Positions 25,435 to 35,365 of a DNA stretch of 64,000 nt are shown one piece after another; position 1 is the first letter of the stretch; the number at the start of each line of letters is the position of its first letter. Made by a program: the position numbers and the translations under genes. The notes beneath the pieces were generated by a model. That model made no database searches. It saw only the letters and a list, made by a program, of their open reading frames with translations, and was not told the origin of the DNA. Source of the DNA: Daejeonella sp. (lineage in GTDB: Bacteria > Bacteroidota > Bacteroidia > Sphingobacteriales > Sphingobacteriaceae); contig NZ_JAUXXZ010000016.1 of NCBI RefSeq assembly GCF_030684675.1, positions 62,001-126,000 on the forward strand, in the 5' to 3' direction.

Positions 25435-27849
25435 TCAATCTTCAGCCTTTTCTGATTTTTTTCCTAAGCGAAATTTCACTTTACCGTCTTCCCCGTCTAC
25501 TGCACGGAGATTGAGGACGATCCCCTTTAATGATCGCTCCCTTTTCTCATCAATATCTGTTATTAATTCATCCTTACGGGGGTTTCTGAGTGGGATTCTC
25601 ATTCCGATATCTGTTCCTTTTCCGAAACTATAAACGCCTGACAGAAATATATTCAAAACACTGGATCTAATCTCCATTGGAGGAATAGTTACCTTATTCT
25701 GCGAGATGCTTAAAGTATTTTTCAAATTCATGAATGTGATGTTCGAAAAATTACGGTTAGGAAATGCAAAATTCCCGATTTTATACATCGGCTCGAAATT
25801 AATCAGAGAACCGTTTCGGATATCAAAACTAACTTTACCGCTTAATGAAAGTGGAACAATCTTCCCACTTGGGAGCATGGAACCGGAAACCGATGCATCC
25901 CCGAAAAATGTTCCTCTCAAATTCTTATCGGTAATAGCATCCTGTCCGAAATTCTCAAATGCATAAAACAAATTCTGCACATTAACATTGTTGATCCTGG
26001 AATTCATATTAAAGTGATTCACTGTGCCACTTTGATCAATATTGCCTTTAATATCCATACTCCCTCCACCCTGTTTAATACTCATCCTGTTAATCAAGAT
26101 CCCGGATTGTTTAAGTGTGATATTTGATCTCAGATCCTTACCCTCAAAATTTTTGTAGATCAATCGGTCAACTTCAACTTCCATGACCATGCTTGCCTGT
26201 TCAAGCATCTTGTCCAGATTACCTGTAAAACGCTTTCCCTTAGGATTTGAGCCCTGTCTTCGCTTACCCAGAAAAGCCAGAAATTCATTTAAATTAACGT
26301 TAGGACTTTTAACTTTCCAGTCGATCAGGATCTTCTGCGGGTCAGTGTAATAAAAGTTTGAGAAATTCTTTAGAACTGCCTCCATTGCCAGAGAGGTTGT
26401 ACCGCTTTTAACCTTTAGGTTCTCTAAAAACAGATCCTCTCCTTTGAAATTCATTAACATTTTAATATCCTTAAAAAGCAAATTTCTTGGATTATATGCA
26501 GCTGCCCCCTCTTTCACATTGACCGTACCATAGATATATCGCCTGCCTGTATCCAATTGATTGAATGGAGCCTTATAAACCAGGTTCAAATCTGCTGTTC
26601 CCGCAGTAAACTGAAAAGTGTTGCCACCAACTATGTTGTTTAGCTTTTCAAGCTGAAAATTAGACTTAAACTTTCCAGTAAACACCGGATCCCTTAAGTC
26701 TGTTATCTGAATTGAATCAGCTTTAAAGGGAATATCATAGAAATTTCCTGCCAAATTATAAAAGGCAATCAATGAATTAGGATCTTTATGAGGCAGTCCC
26801 TTTTTCCATTCATTGGTATAGATTCCTGTAAAGCTGCAATCTGTAATACTCTCTCCCCGTGTACTAAGTATATTATCCTTTGCTGTAAAATCTACTTTAA
26901 TTAAAGGATCACCACCCTGCTTAAATTTTCCGGACAAAACAGCACTAACATCCAGAGGCTTTTTAACATCATAAGGCTGTAACTTCGAAATTATATGCGA
27001 TGATAACAAACTCTTAGCATCTTTAAACAGGATAGATGGTGCCTGTACTTCGATCAGGTAATCTGAATTTTCTGATGAAAAATTGAGATTCCCACCAATT
27101 ATAAGATCATCCTTATTGATCATGATCTCCTGCATTGGGATATTCAATTGCCCTGTTTTATCGCTATAATTCATATCGAGGTCAAGGTCAAGTAATTTGC
27201 CTTTCAGAAAGCTCCCTTTTTTTAGATTAAATGCAAAAAAATCGACCTGGGTTAATGTTTTCACATTTCCTTCCCAACCCCCAATTCTCTGTTTAATACT
27301 ACCCCTGAAATTTATGATACTGAACTTAAATAGCTTATGCTTTTGCTGATCATCAATAGTAAGTTTTACATCTTTTAAATGAACCCGGTTAATATTTTTA
27401 GTAATGCCACCCTTATTATCAGATGGTTTCTTCTTTTTGAAGATTTCGGTATTTCTCAGCCCTGAACTATCAGTCAGCAGATAAATTTCAGCACTTTTTA
27501 GTTCGATATCCCTGATTTTGATTGAACCCGAAAGGATGGAGAATGCATTGATAGCCACATAGACATTTTTGGCTCTCAGGAGGTCGTGCTTATGAATTGA
27601 CCATAAACTATCTCTTAAAAGAACATCTTCCAGAGATACTGAAATTCCCGGAAAACCCCGAATCAGAGAGGGTTCCATTCGCTTTATTGTAAGTTTGCCA
27701 CTCAGATCTTCATTCAATTGAGTAGTTATTGCTGTCAGGATTTCTTTCTTGTGGGTATAAACATAGGCCGCAAGCAGGATCCATGCAACCAGAAACAGAC
27801 TTAGAATCAGCCCCCCTACTCTTAAAGATATTTTTAACCAGCGCGACAT
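25435..27849 (-). CDS. AsmA-like family protein
   Basis: 804 residues with one N-terminal membrane helix (about 10-33) and a long beta-rich periplasmic body. The N-terminal AsmA pattern (L-T-I-K-R-M-E-P-S-L-I-R-G-F-P-G-I-S-V) and a C-terminal AsmA_2-like region (K-G-N-I-D-Q-S-G) are visible. AsmA/TamB/YhdP proteins form periplasmic bridges thought to move phospholipids to the outer membrane. This one is much shorter than TamB, so partnership with the TamL at 19837 is possible but not supported by adjacency. It is monocistronic. Confidence 0.8.
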   Translation of the reverse strand: MSRWLKISLRVGGLILSLFLVAWILLAAYVYTHKKEILTAITTQLNEDLSGKLTIKRMEPSLIRGFPGISVSLEDVLLRDSLWSIHKHDLLRAKNVYVAINAFSILSGSIKIRDIELKSAEIYLLTDSSGLRNTEIFKKKKPSDNKGGITKNINRVHLKDVKLTIDDQQKHKLFKFSIINFRGSIKQRIGGWEGNVKTLTQVDFFAFNLKKGSFLKGKLLDLDLDMNYSDKTGQLNIPMQEIMINKDDLIIGGNLNFSSENSDYLIEVQAPSILFKDAKSLLSSHIISKLQPYDVKKPLDVSAVLSGKFKQGGDPLIKVDFTAKDNILSTRGESITDCSFTGIYTNEWKKGLPHKDPNSLIAFYNLAGNFYDIPFKADSIQITDLRDPVFTGKFKSNFQLEKLNNIVGGNTFQFTAGTADLNLVYKAPFNQLDTGRRYIYGTVNVKEGAAAYNPRNLLFKDIKMLMNFKGEDLFLENLKVKSGTTSLAMEAVLKNFSNFYYTDPQKILIDWKVKSPNVNLNEFLAFLGKRRQGSNPKGKRFTGNLDKMLEQASMVMEVEVDRLIYKNFEGKDLRSNITLKQSGILINRMSIKQGGGSMDIKGNIDQSGTVNHFNMNSRINNVNVQNLFYAFENFGQDAITDKNLRGTFFGDASVSGSMLPSGKIVPLSLSGKVSFDIRNGSLINFEPMYKIGNFAFPNRNFSNITFMNLKNTLSISQNKVTIPPMEIRSSVLNIFLSGVYSFGKGTDIGMRIPLRNPRKDELITDIDEKRERSLKGIVLNLRAVDGEDGKVKFRLGKKSEKAED

Positions 27850-28039
27850 TACTTAAAATAAATTTCCATAGGTGGGTATTACCCATTTATTAATGCTAAC
27901 GTTTTATGTAAACAAAATATGAGCCAATATTATTTTCGTCATGAATTATGATCACTAAACCTGAATTCTGACATGCAGAAGCTATTAAAATTACTTTCAG
28001 ACCAAGTGATATCTGAACTGGTAGTGAATTTTAATATAA

Positions 28040-28078
28040 AAAAAAGAGGCTATATTTAAATTACAGCCTCTATTTTTT
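28040..28078 (-). terminator. Terminator downstream of the lipoprotein at 28096
   Basis: Stem AGAGGCT (28045-28051) / AGCCTCT (28065-28071) with A and T runs on both sides, so it may act in both directions. It lies just past the stop of the minus-strand gene. Confidence 0.7.
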
Positions 28079-28095
28079 AAATTTTAAGGATTTTG

Positions 28096-28803
28096 TTAAT
28101 CTTCAAAATCGCAATCGGCGAATACATTCAGGTTTGTTTTTAACTTGGCGTACAGTTCCATATTCGATGTACCGGAGATAATAATTACTCCGTTGGTTTT
28201 TGTAGCTCCGCTCAAATCGGCAGAAACAACATTTGTCAGAAACTTATTCATCTGCATATTTATTAAACCAATGTAATCGTTGGTTCCGCTCACAACAAGA
28301 TTTTCTGCTTCAACCTCTGCTTCAAAGTCTTCGTTAAAGTAAAACTCAACCGGAACTTTATTACCATTTCCATCAGTATAAGTGCCTTTTAAAGTAAGGG
28401 GAATATTAGAAGTGGCCGATTTCTTCAGTACAAGTTTTAATTCTACTTCTTCATAAGTGGCATCTGGCAGTGTAATACTACCCAAAACCGGGCTCAAATT
28501 AAACAAATCGACATTAAAAGCTTGTTTAAGTTCATATTCAATCTTGGTGCTCTTGCTTTCTGCTTCAAAATCAATTTCACTGACATTTACATTTCCTGAA
28601 GTCCAGGTTAAACTTGAGTTTGAATTAATAGCAATAATTAAACCGCTCCCTGAAGCTGTCGGACCAATAGATGCTGTGAAGTTAGATGGTTTAACTTTAT
28701 AAGAAAGTTTACCATCTCCTGTAGAATTATCTTTGGTACATGATGTCAGGATCAGTCCGGCTACCAGTATCACTGATCCATAGCTAAATAAGTAGTTTTT
28801 CAT
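28096..28803 (-). CDS. Hypothetical lipoprotein, beta-rich
   Basis: 235 residues. The signal sequence ends in the lipobox I-L-T-S-C, and the mature part has alternating beta-type patterns without catalytic motifs (for example an S-S-L-T-W-T-S-G-N-V strand and a D-A-T-Y-E-E-V-E-L-K-L segment). This resembles small Bacteroidota surface lipoproteins, but I do not recognise a named family. It stands alone with its own terminator. Function unknown. Confidence 0.7.
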   Translation of the reverse strand: MKNYLFSYGSVILVAGLILTSCTKDNSTGDGKLSYKVKPSNFTASIGPTASGSGLIIAINSNSSLTWTSGNVNVSEIDFEAESKSTKIEYELKQAFNVDLFNLSPVLGSITLPDATYEEVELKLVLKKSATSNIPLTLKGTYTDGNGNKVPVEFYFNEDFEAEVEAENLVVSGTNDYIGLINMQMNKFLTNVVSADLSGATKTNGVIIISGTSNMELYAKLKTNLNVFADCDFED

Positions 28804-29109
28804 TTTTTTTGATTTAGTTGATGTGTATTAAGTTAATTTTTTAAAGCCTATTTCTTGTTTACGATATTCATAACAAAAATGTTGCCAAAGATCAATTATT
28901 GCTTTTTCTTATTTATAAAACAGGCCTTTAAAAGGGCCTCAAGGCAAGCACCTGCCGTAATACAATATCTTGCAGGCAGCTTAAAGTGTGTCCGAATTTA
29001 AATCCGAGAAATAATACATGATACTGCAAACAGCAAATATTCAATACCAGGCCAAACCCAGATCGCATAAAACAAAAATAAATGTATAAAATCAGTACTT
29101 TTGCGGCAA
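28804..29109. other. Intergenic region between divergent genes
   Basis: 306 bp without a gene. It holds short GC-richer hairpins around 28922-28945 and 28948-28980, and at the right end the promoter of the ABC-F gene. Confidence 0.5.
29096..29103 (+). promoter_or_regulatory. -7 box of the ABC-F gene, nearly leaderless
   Basis: TACTTTTG matches TAnnTTTG, and the ATG at 29110 is only 6 bp downstream, so the transcript probably starts at or next to the start codon. No good -33 TTG is visible. Confidence 0.5.
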
Positions 29110-31026
29110 ATGATTGCAATAAATAACCTCACGTTCGAGATCGGTGCAAGGGCATTATACGACGAAGCGAACTGGCATATAAAACCAGGAGAAAAAATTG
29201 GCTTGATTGGTGCAAATGGTACCGGAAAAACCACTCTGTTAAAAATAATTGTTGGCGACTACGCACCAACACGTGGTACAATTTCAATGGCTAAGGATAT
29301 CAAGATCGGGTACCTAAATCAGGATCTGCTTTCCTACCAGTCGGACAAGAGTATTTTGCACGTTGCTATGGAAGCATTTGAGCGCCAGAATCAATTGCAT
29401 ACAGAAATTGAAGCTATATTAAAGAAATTAGAAACAGAATATACTGACGATTTAATCAATAAATTAAGCGACAAGCAGCACGAATTTGAGGCCCTCGATG
29501 GATACAGCATTGAATATCGTGCCCATGAGATTATGGCCGGTCTGGGTTTCAGTGAAACAGACACGCATCGTACCCTTTCAGAGTTTTCAGGGGGATGGCG
29601 TATGCGTGTTATGCTTGCACGGATTCTCCTTCAAAGCCCTGATATTCTTTTACTTGATGAGCCTACCAACCACCTGGATCTACCTTCCATCAAATGGCTG
29701 GAAACTTATCTTCAGGCATTTGAAGGCGCAATTGTAATTGTATCTCACGACAGGTATTTTCTGGATCGTGTGGTCAAGAAGATTGTGGAATCCAGAAAGG
29801 GGAAATTAGTCCCTTATGCCGGAAATTATAGTTTTTATGTAGAGGAAAAAGGACTAAGGGAAGAAATTCAGAGTGGTCAGTTCAAGAACCAACAGGCCAA
29901 AATCAAACAGGAAGAGCGTTTGATTGAACGATTCAGGGCCAAGGCAAGTAAAGCCAAGATGGCCCAATCCCGTATCAAAGCACTCGAGAAGATGGAACGC
30001 GTGGATGATGTGGATGACGATAACCCTTCTGTTAACTTCAGTTTCAAATTCAGCAAGCAGTCAGGCCGACATGTAATTAGGATCGAAGATCTCACTAAAG
30101 CTTACCCTGGTGTTCCCATTGTTCACAATGCGACAGCAACTATTGAAAAAGGTGATAAAATTGCCCTGATAGGTGCCAACGGACGTGGTAAATCAACTGT
30201 ATTGAGAATCATTGCCGGAGCAGACAAGAACTTTACAGGCATGTGCGAAACCGGACATAATGTAACTCAAACCTTTTTTGCACAGCATCAACTCGAAGCA
30301 TTGCACCTTGAAAACTCTCTGATTCAGGAACTTCAGGCCTTTGCACCAAAACATACGGAAACGGAACTGCGTTCTATTTTGGGATGTTTTCTCTTTACCG
30401 GGGATGATGTTTTCAAAAAAATCAAGGTCCTTTCAGGAGGAGAAAAATCGCGGGTAGCACTTGCTAAAGCCTTAACCGCTGATGCAAATTTCTTAATTCT
30501 GGATGAGCCTACCAATCACCTGGATATTGCATCAGTTAACATTCTGATTCAGGCATTAAAACAATATGAAGGTACTTTTATCGTGGTTTCCCACGACCGT
30601 TATTTACTGGATAATGTTGCCAATAAAATTTGGTTTATCGAGGATCAGGAAATTAAGGAATATCCTGGCACTTATGCTGAATACGAGGAATGGAACTCCA
30701 AAAGAGTTTATGTTCCTAAAGCGGTAGCGCCGGCCCCTAAAAAAGAGGAAAAAAAGGAAGAAAAGCTTAAAGTTCAGATCGAGAATAAGGGAAATGAACT
30801 TAAAAAGCTAAACCAGACCCTTCAAAAGCTGGAAGAGGATATTGCTGAACTTGAAAAGTCTGTAAAAGATGCTGAAGCAGAACTATCCAAAGAAGAAATT
30901 TATAGCGATCCTGAGAAACTATCTGAAGCAAACAGACGTTATCAGCAATTGAGTCCTCGTTTATTAAAGGCCCAGACTGAATGGGAACACATGGCTGAAG
31001 AGATTATGGAGCTCGAGGGGAAATAA
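29110..31026 (+). CDS. ABC-F family ATPase (translation factor type)
   Basis: 638 residues from ATG 29110 (a TTG at 29101 is rejected because it lies inside the -7 box). Two ABC domains lack membrane segments: Walker A G-A-N-G-T-G-K-T-T and G-A-N-G-R-G-K-S-T, signatures S-G-G-W-R and S-G-G-E-K-S, Walker B L-L-L-D-E-P and L-I-L-D-E-P. A basic inter-domain linker and a C-terminal coiled coil rich in Lys and Glu (about 545-638) are present, as in Uup-like members. ABC-F proteins act on ribosomes. Whether this one is a housekeeping factor or gives antibiotic protection cannot be decided, though the coiled-coil tail favours a Uup-like role. Confidence 0.9.
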   Translation: MIAINNLTFEIGARALYDEANWHIKPGEKIGLIGANGTGKTTLLKIIVGDYAPTRGTISMAKDIKIGYLNQDLLSYQSDKSILHVAMEAFERQNQLHTEIEAILKKLETEYTDDLINKLSDKQHEFEALDGYSIEYRAHEIMAGLGFSETDTHRTLSEFSGGWRMRVMLARILLQSPDILLLDEPTNHLDLPSIKWLETYLQAFEGAIVIVSHDRYFLDRVVKKIVESRKGKLVPYAGNYSFYVEEKGLREEIQSGQFKNQQAKIKQEERLIERFRAKASKAKMAQSRIKALEKMERVDDVDDDNPSVNFSFKFSKQSGRHVIRIEDLTKAYPGVPIVHNATATIEKGDKIALIGANGRGKSTVLRIIAGADKNFTGMCETGHNVTQTFFAQHQLEALHLENSLIQELQAFAPKHTETELRSILGCFLFTGDDVFKKIKVLSGGEKSRVALAKALTADANFLILDEPTNHLDIASVNILIQALKQYEGTFIVVSHDRYLLDNVANKIWFIEDQEIKEYPGTYAEYEEWNSKRVYVPKAVAPAPKKEEKKEEKLKVQIENKGNELKKLNQTLQKLEEDIAELEKSVKDAEAELSKEEIYSDPEKLSEANRRYQQLSPRLLKAQTEWEHMAEEIMELEGK

Positions 31027-31071
31027 AAGACCCCTCTTCCATTTCGAGCCAGGGACATTATCAATTAGCTT

Positions 31072-32367
31072 ATGAAGAAATTATCGTTTCTGCTCTCCTT
31101 TATACTGGTAACAACAGGCATACAGGCACAAAAAAAAGTGCGTGTACGTCCCCCTGAAGCTCCTCAAAATACAATCCGGTATGAGAATTATACTTATATC
31201 CCAGAGATCAAATCCGTAGAGTTTTATAACCAGAATAAGGAACAATCCATTCCGGTTTACATACTGGGTAGTCAGGATAATTTGATCCTTGGCTTTGACG
31301 ACCTGCGTACGGGAAGCCGTAATATCAGCTATTCCATTGAACATTGTGATTCAGAATGGAACAGCAGCCGCCTTTCTCCGCTTGATTTTGCAGACGGATT
31401 CAGTGAAGACCGGATCATCGATTACCGTAATTCATTCAATACCCTGCAAAAGTTTACCCATTATGAACTAAGTCTGCCCAACCTGACCATCAAACCTAAG
31501 ATCTCGGGCAATTATCTGCTGAAGGTTTATGAGGATAATGATCCACGCAAAATACTGATTACCAAAAGATTCTTTGTTGTAGTGCCAATCGTAGGCATTG
31601 CAGCAGAACTGAACAGATCCAATACTGTAGCTAACCGCGATCAGATGCAGAAACTTAATGTTTTAGTCAACCACGGTCAGGTACAGATCAATAATCCCTA
31701 TCTGGATGCAAAAATCAAGGTGCTCCAAAACGGCAGATTTGACAATGAACAAACTCTAAAGCGCCCTACCTTCATCCGTCCAAGTCAACTGGTGTATAAT
31801 GACCTCAGAGCATTGGATTTTAAGGGCGGTAATGAGTTCAGACGTTTCGATATCCGCAGTCTGCGCTTCCGTACCGAAGAGGTTGCCCGCATTGTTCAGG
31901 ATACTGCTAATACAGTGACTCTCCAGGGCGATATTGTAGAAAACCGATCAGGCTATACATTTAATTACGATGAAAATGGCGCCTTTTTCATTCGCAATAC
32001 CGATGGCAGGGATAACCGCACTGATGGAGATTATGCCTCAGTCTACTTATCACTGAATGCTCCGAAACCATCTGAGGGAGGGAATGCCTATGTAGTCGGA
32101 CAGTTCAACGATTACCGGCTTAGCGACAAGCTGGATTATGATGATGTCCGCAAGCGATTTACCGGGATGATCTTTGTAAAACAGGGCCTGACAGATTATC
32201 ATTACATCTGGGTAAGCGCGGATGGCAAAACCAGGGATGATGTGATCTTCGATGGCTCGCATTATGAAACTGAAAATGATTATCAGATCTTTTTCTATTA
32301 CCGCAAACCGGGTGGAAGATGGGAAGAACTGATTGGCTATAGTCAGATTAATACTGTAAAGCGCTAA
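31072..32367 (+). CDS. Type IX secretion system plug protein (DUF5103)
   Basis: 431 residues with a signal peptide (ends G-I-Q-A-Q). The DUF5103 pattern is clear: [10 protein letters not shown] near residue 45, I-L-G-F-D-D-L, then E-H-C-D-S-E-W-N, followed by [12 protein letters not shown]. In the Flavobacterium T9SS this protein plugs the periplasmic end of the SprA translocon. Its presence implies a functional type IX system elsewhere in the genome; no other T9SS component lies in this window. It starts 45 bp after the ABC-F gene and may be co-transcribed. Confidence 0.85.
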   Translation: MKKLSFLLSFILVTTGIQAQKKVRVRPPEAPQNTIRYENYTYIPEIKSVEFYNQNKEQSIPVYILGSQDNLILGFDDLRTGSRNISYSIEHCDSEWNSSRLSPLDFADGFSEDRIIDYRNSFNTLQKFTHYELSLPNLTIKPKISGNYLLKVYEDNDPRKILITKRFFVVVPIVGIAAELNRSNTVANRDQMQKLNVLVNHGQVQINNPYLDAKIKVLQNGRFDNEQTLKRPTFIRPSQLVYNDLRALDFKGGNEFRRFDIRSLRFRTEEVARIVQDTANTVTLQGDIVENRSGYTFNYDENGAFFIRNTDGRDNRTDGDYASVYLSLNAPKPSEGGNAYVVGQFNDYRLSDKLDYDDVRKRFTGMIFVKQGLTDYHYIWVSADGKTRDDVIFDGSHYETENDYQIFFYYRKPGGRWEELIGYSQINTVKR

Positions 32368-32613
32368 AAACTTAATCTTTACACTTCCTTTGATTCTTAA
32401 TTACCTCTACCCATGACATCATGCAAAATGCATAAAGATTGTACCTATGGAAACGACCCCAATAGCTGCTCATCAGCAGCTGAGGGAAATCCTACTGAGG
32501 GATGAAAATTTTGCTTCGATTGGCTAAGTTCCCTCCTGCGTCGGGATGACAGGTGGAACGTTCGGCACGACAGGTTGGAAGGCTGCTCGGCTGGATAAAT
32601 GTACCGGGCGCAC

Positions 32614-32703
32614 TGTCATCCCGGATTTGATCCGATTGTCATTCCGGACCCGATCAATTGTCATTCCGGACTAGATCCGATTGTCATTCCGGACTAGATC
32701 CGG
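32614..32703. repeat. Four tandem copies of a ~23-bp GTCATTCCGGAC...GATCCG repeat
   Basis: Units of the form ATTGTCATTCCGGACTAGAT follow each other without spacers, the first copies being more diverged (GTCATCCCGGATTTGATCCG, GTCATTCCGGACCCGATCA). Each unit contains a weak palindrome CCGGA...TCCGG. Confidence 0.8.
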
Positions 32704-32710
32704 AAAACAC

Positions 32711-32718
32711 TACCTTTG
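32711..32718 (+). promoter_or_regulatory. -7 box of the thioesterase gene, leaderless position
   Basis: TACCTTTG lies 4 bp before the ATG at 32723, so the transcript would begin at about the start codon. The -33 region falls in the tandem repeat array. Confidence 0.5.
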
Positions 32719-32722
32719 CCTC

Positions 32723-33253
32723 ATGAGCACAATTACCAAAAGCCCTAAAGAGTCGTTCACCATAATGAATGAGCTGGTACTTCCAAACGATACCAATCCT
32801 TTAAACAACCTGATGGGAGGCCGTCTACTGCACTGGATGGACATCGCAGCAGCCATCTCAGCACAGAAACATTGCAATAATATTGTCGTCACAGCATCTG
32901 TTGATAATGTATCTTTCAGACACGCGATAAAACTGGGCGATGTAATCACCATTGAAGCCAAGGTAACCCGAGCATTCAGCACATCCATGGAAGTACGTCT
33001 GGACGTTTGGGCCGAGAACATCCCATCCGGAACAAGAGTACGTTCAAATGATGCCTTTTATACTTTTGTAGCGTTGAACAAAGAGGGAAAACCTATTTCT
33101 GTTCCCGAAATTGAACCAGAAACTGAGTCCGAAAAAAAACTATTTGAAGGTGCCCTTCGCCGTCGTCAGTTAAGACTAATCCTTGCAGGAAAGATGAAAG
33201 CGCACGATGCTACGGAGTTGAAGGCCTTGTTTTTGAACCAGAGTGAGTTGTAA
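32723..33253 (+). CDS. Acyl-CoA thioesterase (hotdog fold)
   Basis: 176 residues from ATG 32723. The longer frame from 32681 runs into the repeat array and is rejected. The YciA/BFIT-like hotdog motif is visible: N-P-L-N-N-L-M-G-G-R-L-L-H-W-M-D-I-A-A, followed by V-D-N-V-S-F-R-H. It hydrolyses acyl-CoA thioesters in the cytoplasm; chain-length preference is unknown. Regulation is probably from the promoter overlapping the repeat edge. Confidence 0.88.
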   Translation: MSTITKSPKESFTIMNELVLPNDTNPLNNLMGGRLLHWMDIAAAISAQKHCNNIVVTASVDNVSFRHAIKLGDVITIEAKVTRAFSTSMEVRLDVWAENIPSGTRVRSNDAFYTFVALNKEGKPISVPEIEPETESEKKLFEGALRRRQLRLILAGKMKAHDATELKALFLNQSEL

Positions 33254-33454
33254 GTTGTAGGTTATAAGTTATAAGTTTGAGCTGCTCAAGAAGACATTTA
33301 TTATAGAATAATTGAACAAGCCAATTTCACTTTAATTGGAATGCTAAGCGTATTACAACCTGGTAACTGATAACAGGTAACAGATAACCGAATTCAACTG
33401 TCAACCCAATAGCTATCGGTTCTCAACTCTCAATCCTCCACTCTCAACTATCAA

Positions 33455-33859
33455 TTAGCTCCCCAATTCCACAATCCTATCAAACTCCTCAACCTTCATC
33501 CCCATAACAGATAATCTCCCCTGCTTTACCAGGCCAATATTTTGCAGACGGGGATCAGCTTTGATTACTTCAAGTGTAACCGGGTTTTTAAGACTTTCTA
33601 CTGGTTCCAGATCTACTACAACCCAGTTTTTATCATCTGTTGTCGGATCCTGGTAGGATTCTTTAACTACTCTGGCGATTCCAACTACCGCTTTTCCTTC
33701 ATTACTATGATAAAATAAGACCAGATCCCCTACCCGCATCTCTCTCAGATTATTTCTCGCCTGATAATTACGCACCCCATCCCAGAAAGTACGGCCATCT
33801 TTATTAAATTTTTCCCAGCTATATTTAAAAGGTTCCGACTTAACTAACCAATAGTTCAT
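33455..33859 (-). CDS. EVE domain-containing protein
   Basis: 134 residues consisting of one EVE domain (a PUA-like fold): M-N-Y-W-L-V-K-S-E-P, W-D-G-V-R-N-Y-Q-A-R-N-N-L, V-G-D-L-V-L-F-Y-H-S. EVE domains bind modified cytosine bases in DNA or RNA and occur in housekeeping and defence contexts. Here it stands alone between short intergenic repeats, which favours the common housekeeping form. Confidence 0.9.
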   Translation of the reverse strand: MNYWLVKSEPFKYSWEKFNKDGRTFWDGVRNYQARNNLREMRVGDLVLFYHSNEGKAVVGIARVVKESYQDPTTDDKNWVVVDLEPVESLKNPVTLEVIKADPRLQNIGLVKQGRLSVMGMKVEEFDRIVELGS

Positions 33860-34088
33860 GTTTTTCTCTGTTTTTGATACGATTTAATAGTCTTATTCGA
33901 AATTATCCCTCAATTGGCAATAAAGATAAAGAAAACAGGAATAGTCGAAGAAAGGCCGGGTACAAATTAATAGGAGTTTAACAAGCCAAGTGTAATGATT
34001 ATATAATGGTAAATGTTCCTCAGATTGAAGGTTTTTTATAAATGTAATAGATTTATCATCAAGAAATAAAAGTAGATGCCAATAAAAT

Positions 34089-34672
34089 ATGAATGGAAAT
34101 GGGAGTTTTGGTTTTTATTCTTTAACCGATTGGTGGACTAATTCTTTTACCGACCAAGAGAAAACACGTTTCAAGGAACTTTATAAGCCTTTGGGAGGGT
34201 CTTATGAAGATTTGTTCAAAGGTTCAGGAGGGTATAGAGCGAGTGTTGTTTGGTTTTTAACAATGCTAGCAGGGTATGCTCTCAACAAGTCAGATGTGGG
34301 TATAGCATTAAAATTCTTAAACAAGGCAGAAGAGTTTGTAGGTAATTGCACCGTTGTTGATAAGCATTTCTTACTTAATCTTCTAATTGAGGTCCACTAT
34401 AAGCTACGAGATGATATAAGACATTATCAGAAGGCAAAGAAATATTGTGCGCAGCAGATTTCTCTAGCCTCAGAAACATCCGATTTTTTTTGAATGAATA
34501 TGGCCCTCCATTGCCAAGGCATCTTGGATTCTATCAATTAGCAATCCTACTTGAAAAAGAAAAGATGTATGAAGAAGCTATAGCTATTTGTGAAGAAGCG
34601 TCACAGCAAGGATGGAAAGGCAATTGGCTTGATCGAATTCAGAGATTGCGTGATCGCGCCGAATGCACCTAA
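34089..34672 (+). pseudogene. Hypothetical helical-repeat protein split by a frameshift at a T8 run
   Basis: Two overlapping frames (34089-34493 and a frame continuing to 34672) read as one TPR-like protein of about 194 residues if one T is added in the run 34484-34491. The sequence then continues S-D-F-F-L-N-E-Y-G-P-P-L-P. The first part has helical repeat character (A-L-K-F-L-N-K-A-E-E-F) and the second a TPR-like K-M-Y-E-E-A-I-A-I-C-E-E-A. Possible explanations are a sequencing error in the homopolymer, a true mutation, or programmed slippage on T TTT TTT. Function unknown. Confidence 0.65.
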
Positions 34673-34814
34673 GAACCGATTGCTTAATTAAGAAAACGCA
34701 AGGCTTATTAAATGGCTAGCGTAAATTGACTTAGAAGTAAAGGCTACCCCATTGTTGCGTTCCTCTCGCACGTTCCTGAAGAGAAAAAAATGAATAGTTT
34801 ACATTAAATAAGCA

Positions 34815-35177
34815 ATGAATAGCAACACACATCATGAGCGTATAGCAAAAATGATCTTTGCCTCGGTCTATCCTTTGTATCTCACGAAAGTGGAGAAGAA
34901 AGGCAGAACTAAGGAAGAATTGCTACAAGTTATTGAATGGTTAACAGGCTTCGACCATATCAAGCTGCAGGAAATGATTGAAAAACGGGTTACATTCGAA
35001 ACTTTCTTTCAAAATGCGGCATTAAACCCAAATGCCCATCTCATCACCGGAATGATTTGCGGTTATCGCATTGAAGAAATTGAAAATCCTTTGACACAAA
35101 ATGTCAGGTATCTAGACAAGTTGGTGGATGAATTGGCGAATGGCAGGAAAATGGAGAAGATATTGCGGAACTCATAG
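34815..35177 (+). CDS. DUF2200 family protein
   Basis: 120 residues covering the whole family: M-I-F-A-S-V-Y-P-L-Y, K-K-G-R-T-K-E-E-L-L-Q-V-I-E-W-L-T-G, N-P-N-A-H-L-I-T-G-M-I-C-G, R-Y-L-D-K-L-V-D-E-L-A-N-G. DUF2200 proteins are small, soluble and widespread, with no assigned function known to me. The flanking genes (a frameshifted repeat protein and a small membrane protein) give no further clue. Confidence 0.85.
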   Translation: MNSNTHHERIAKMIFASVYPLYLTKVEKKGRTKEELLQVIEWLTGFDHIKLQEMIEKRVTFETFFQNAALNPNAHLITGMICGYRIEEIENPLTQNVRYLDKLVDELANGRKMEKILRNS

Positions 35178-35365
35178 CTTTTTTTACGAAGCCTGGCTGT
35201 TTTGTAAAGGTAAAAATACCAAAGATTAGTCGCATAGGCTCCCGTTGATGGGCACCTTCTCCGTGTCATGAAAGAAACGTTAATTATTTAATATCCAGGT
35301 TAAATAATTATTGATTTAATTATTATTTTAGATGACTATACCCTAAAAATCAAGCAATAAACAGA

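Larger units (their letters stand above)
32368..32722. other. Intergenic region built from repeats
   Basis: 355 bp with no gene. The segment 32460-32560 has a palindromic character (GCTGCTCATCAGCAGCTGAG, then a CTACTGAGGGATG stretch and a CGTCGGGATGACAG end) and is followed by the tandem array at 32614. The thioesterase promoter sits at the right edge. Confidence 0.55.

Noticed and set aside
25435-27849. Identification as TamB partner of TamL
   Set aside because: The protein is about half the usual TamB length and is not adjacent to tamL; AsmA-like is the safer call.
32614-32703. Possible CRISPR array
   Set aside because: Units are contiguous with no unique spacers, and no cas genes are present.
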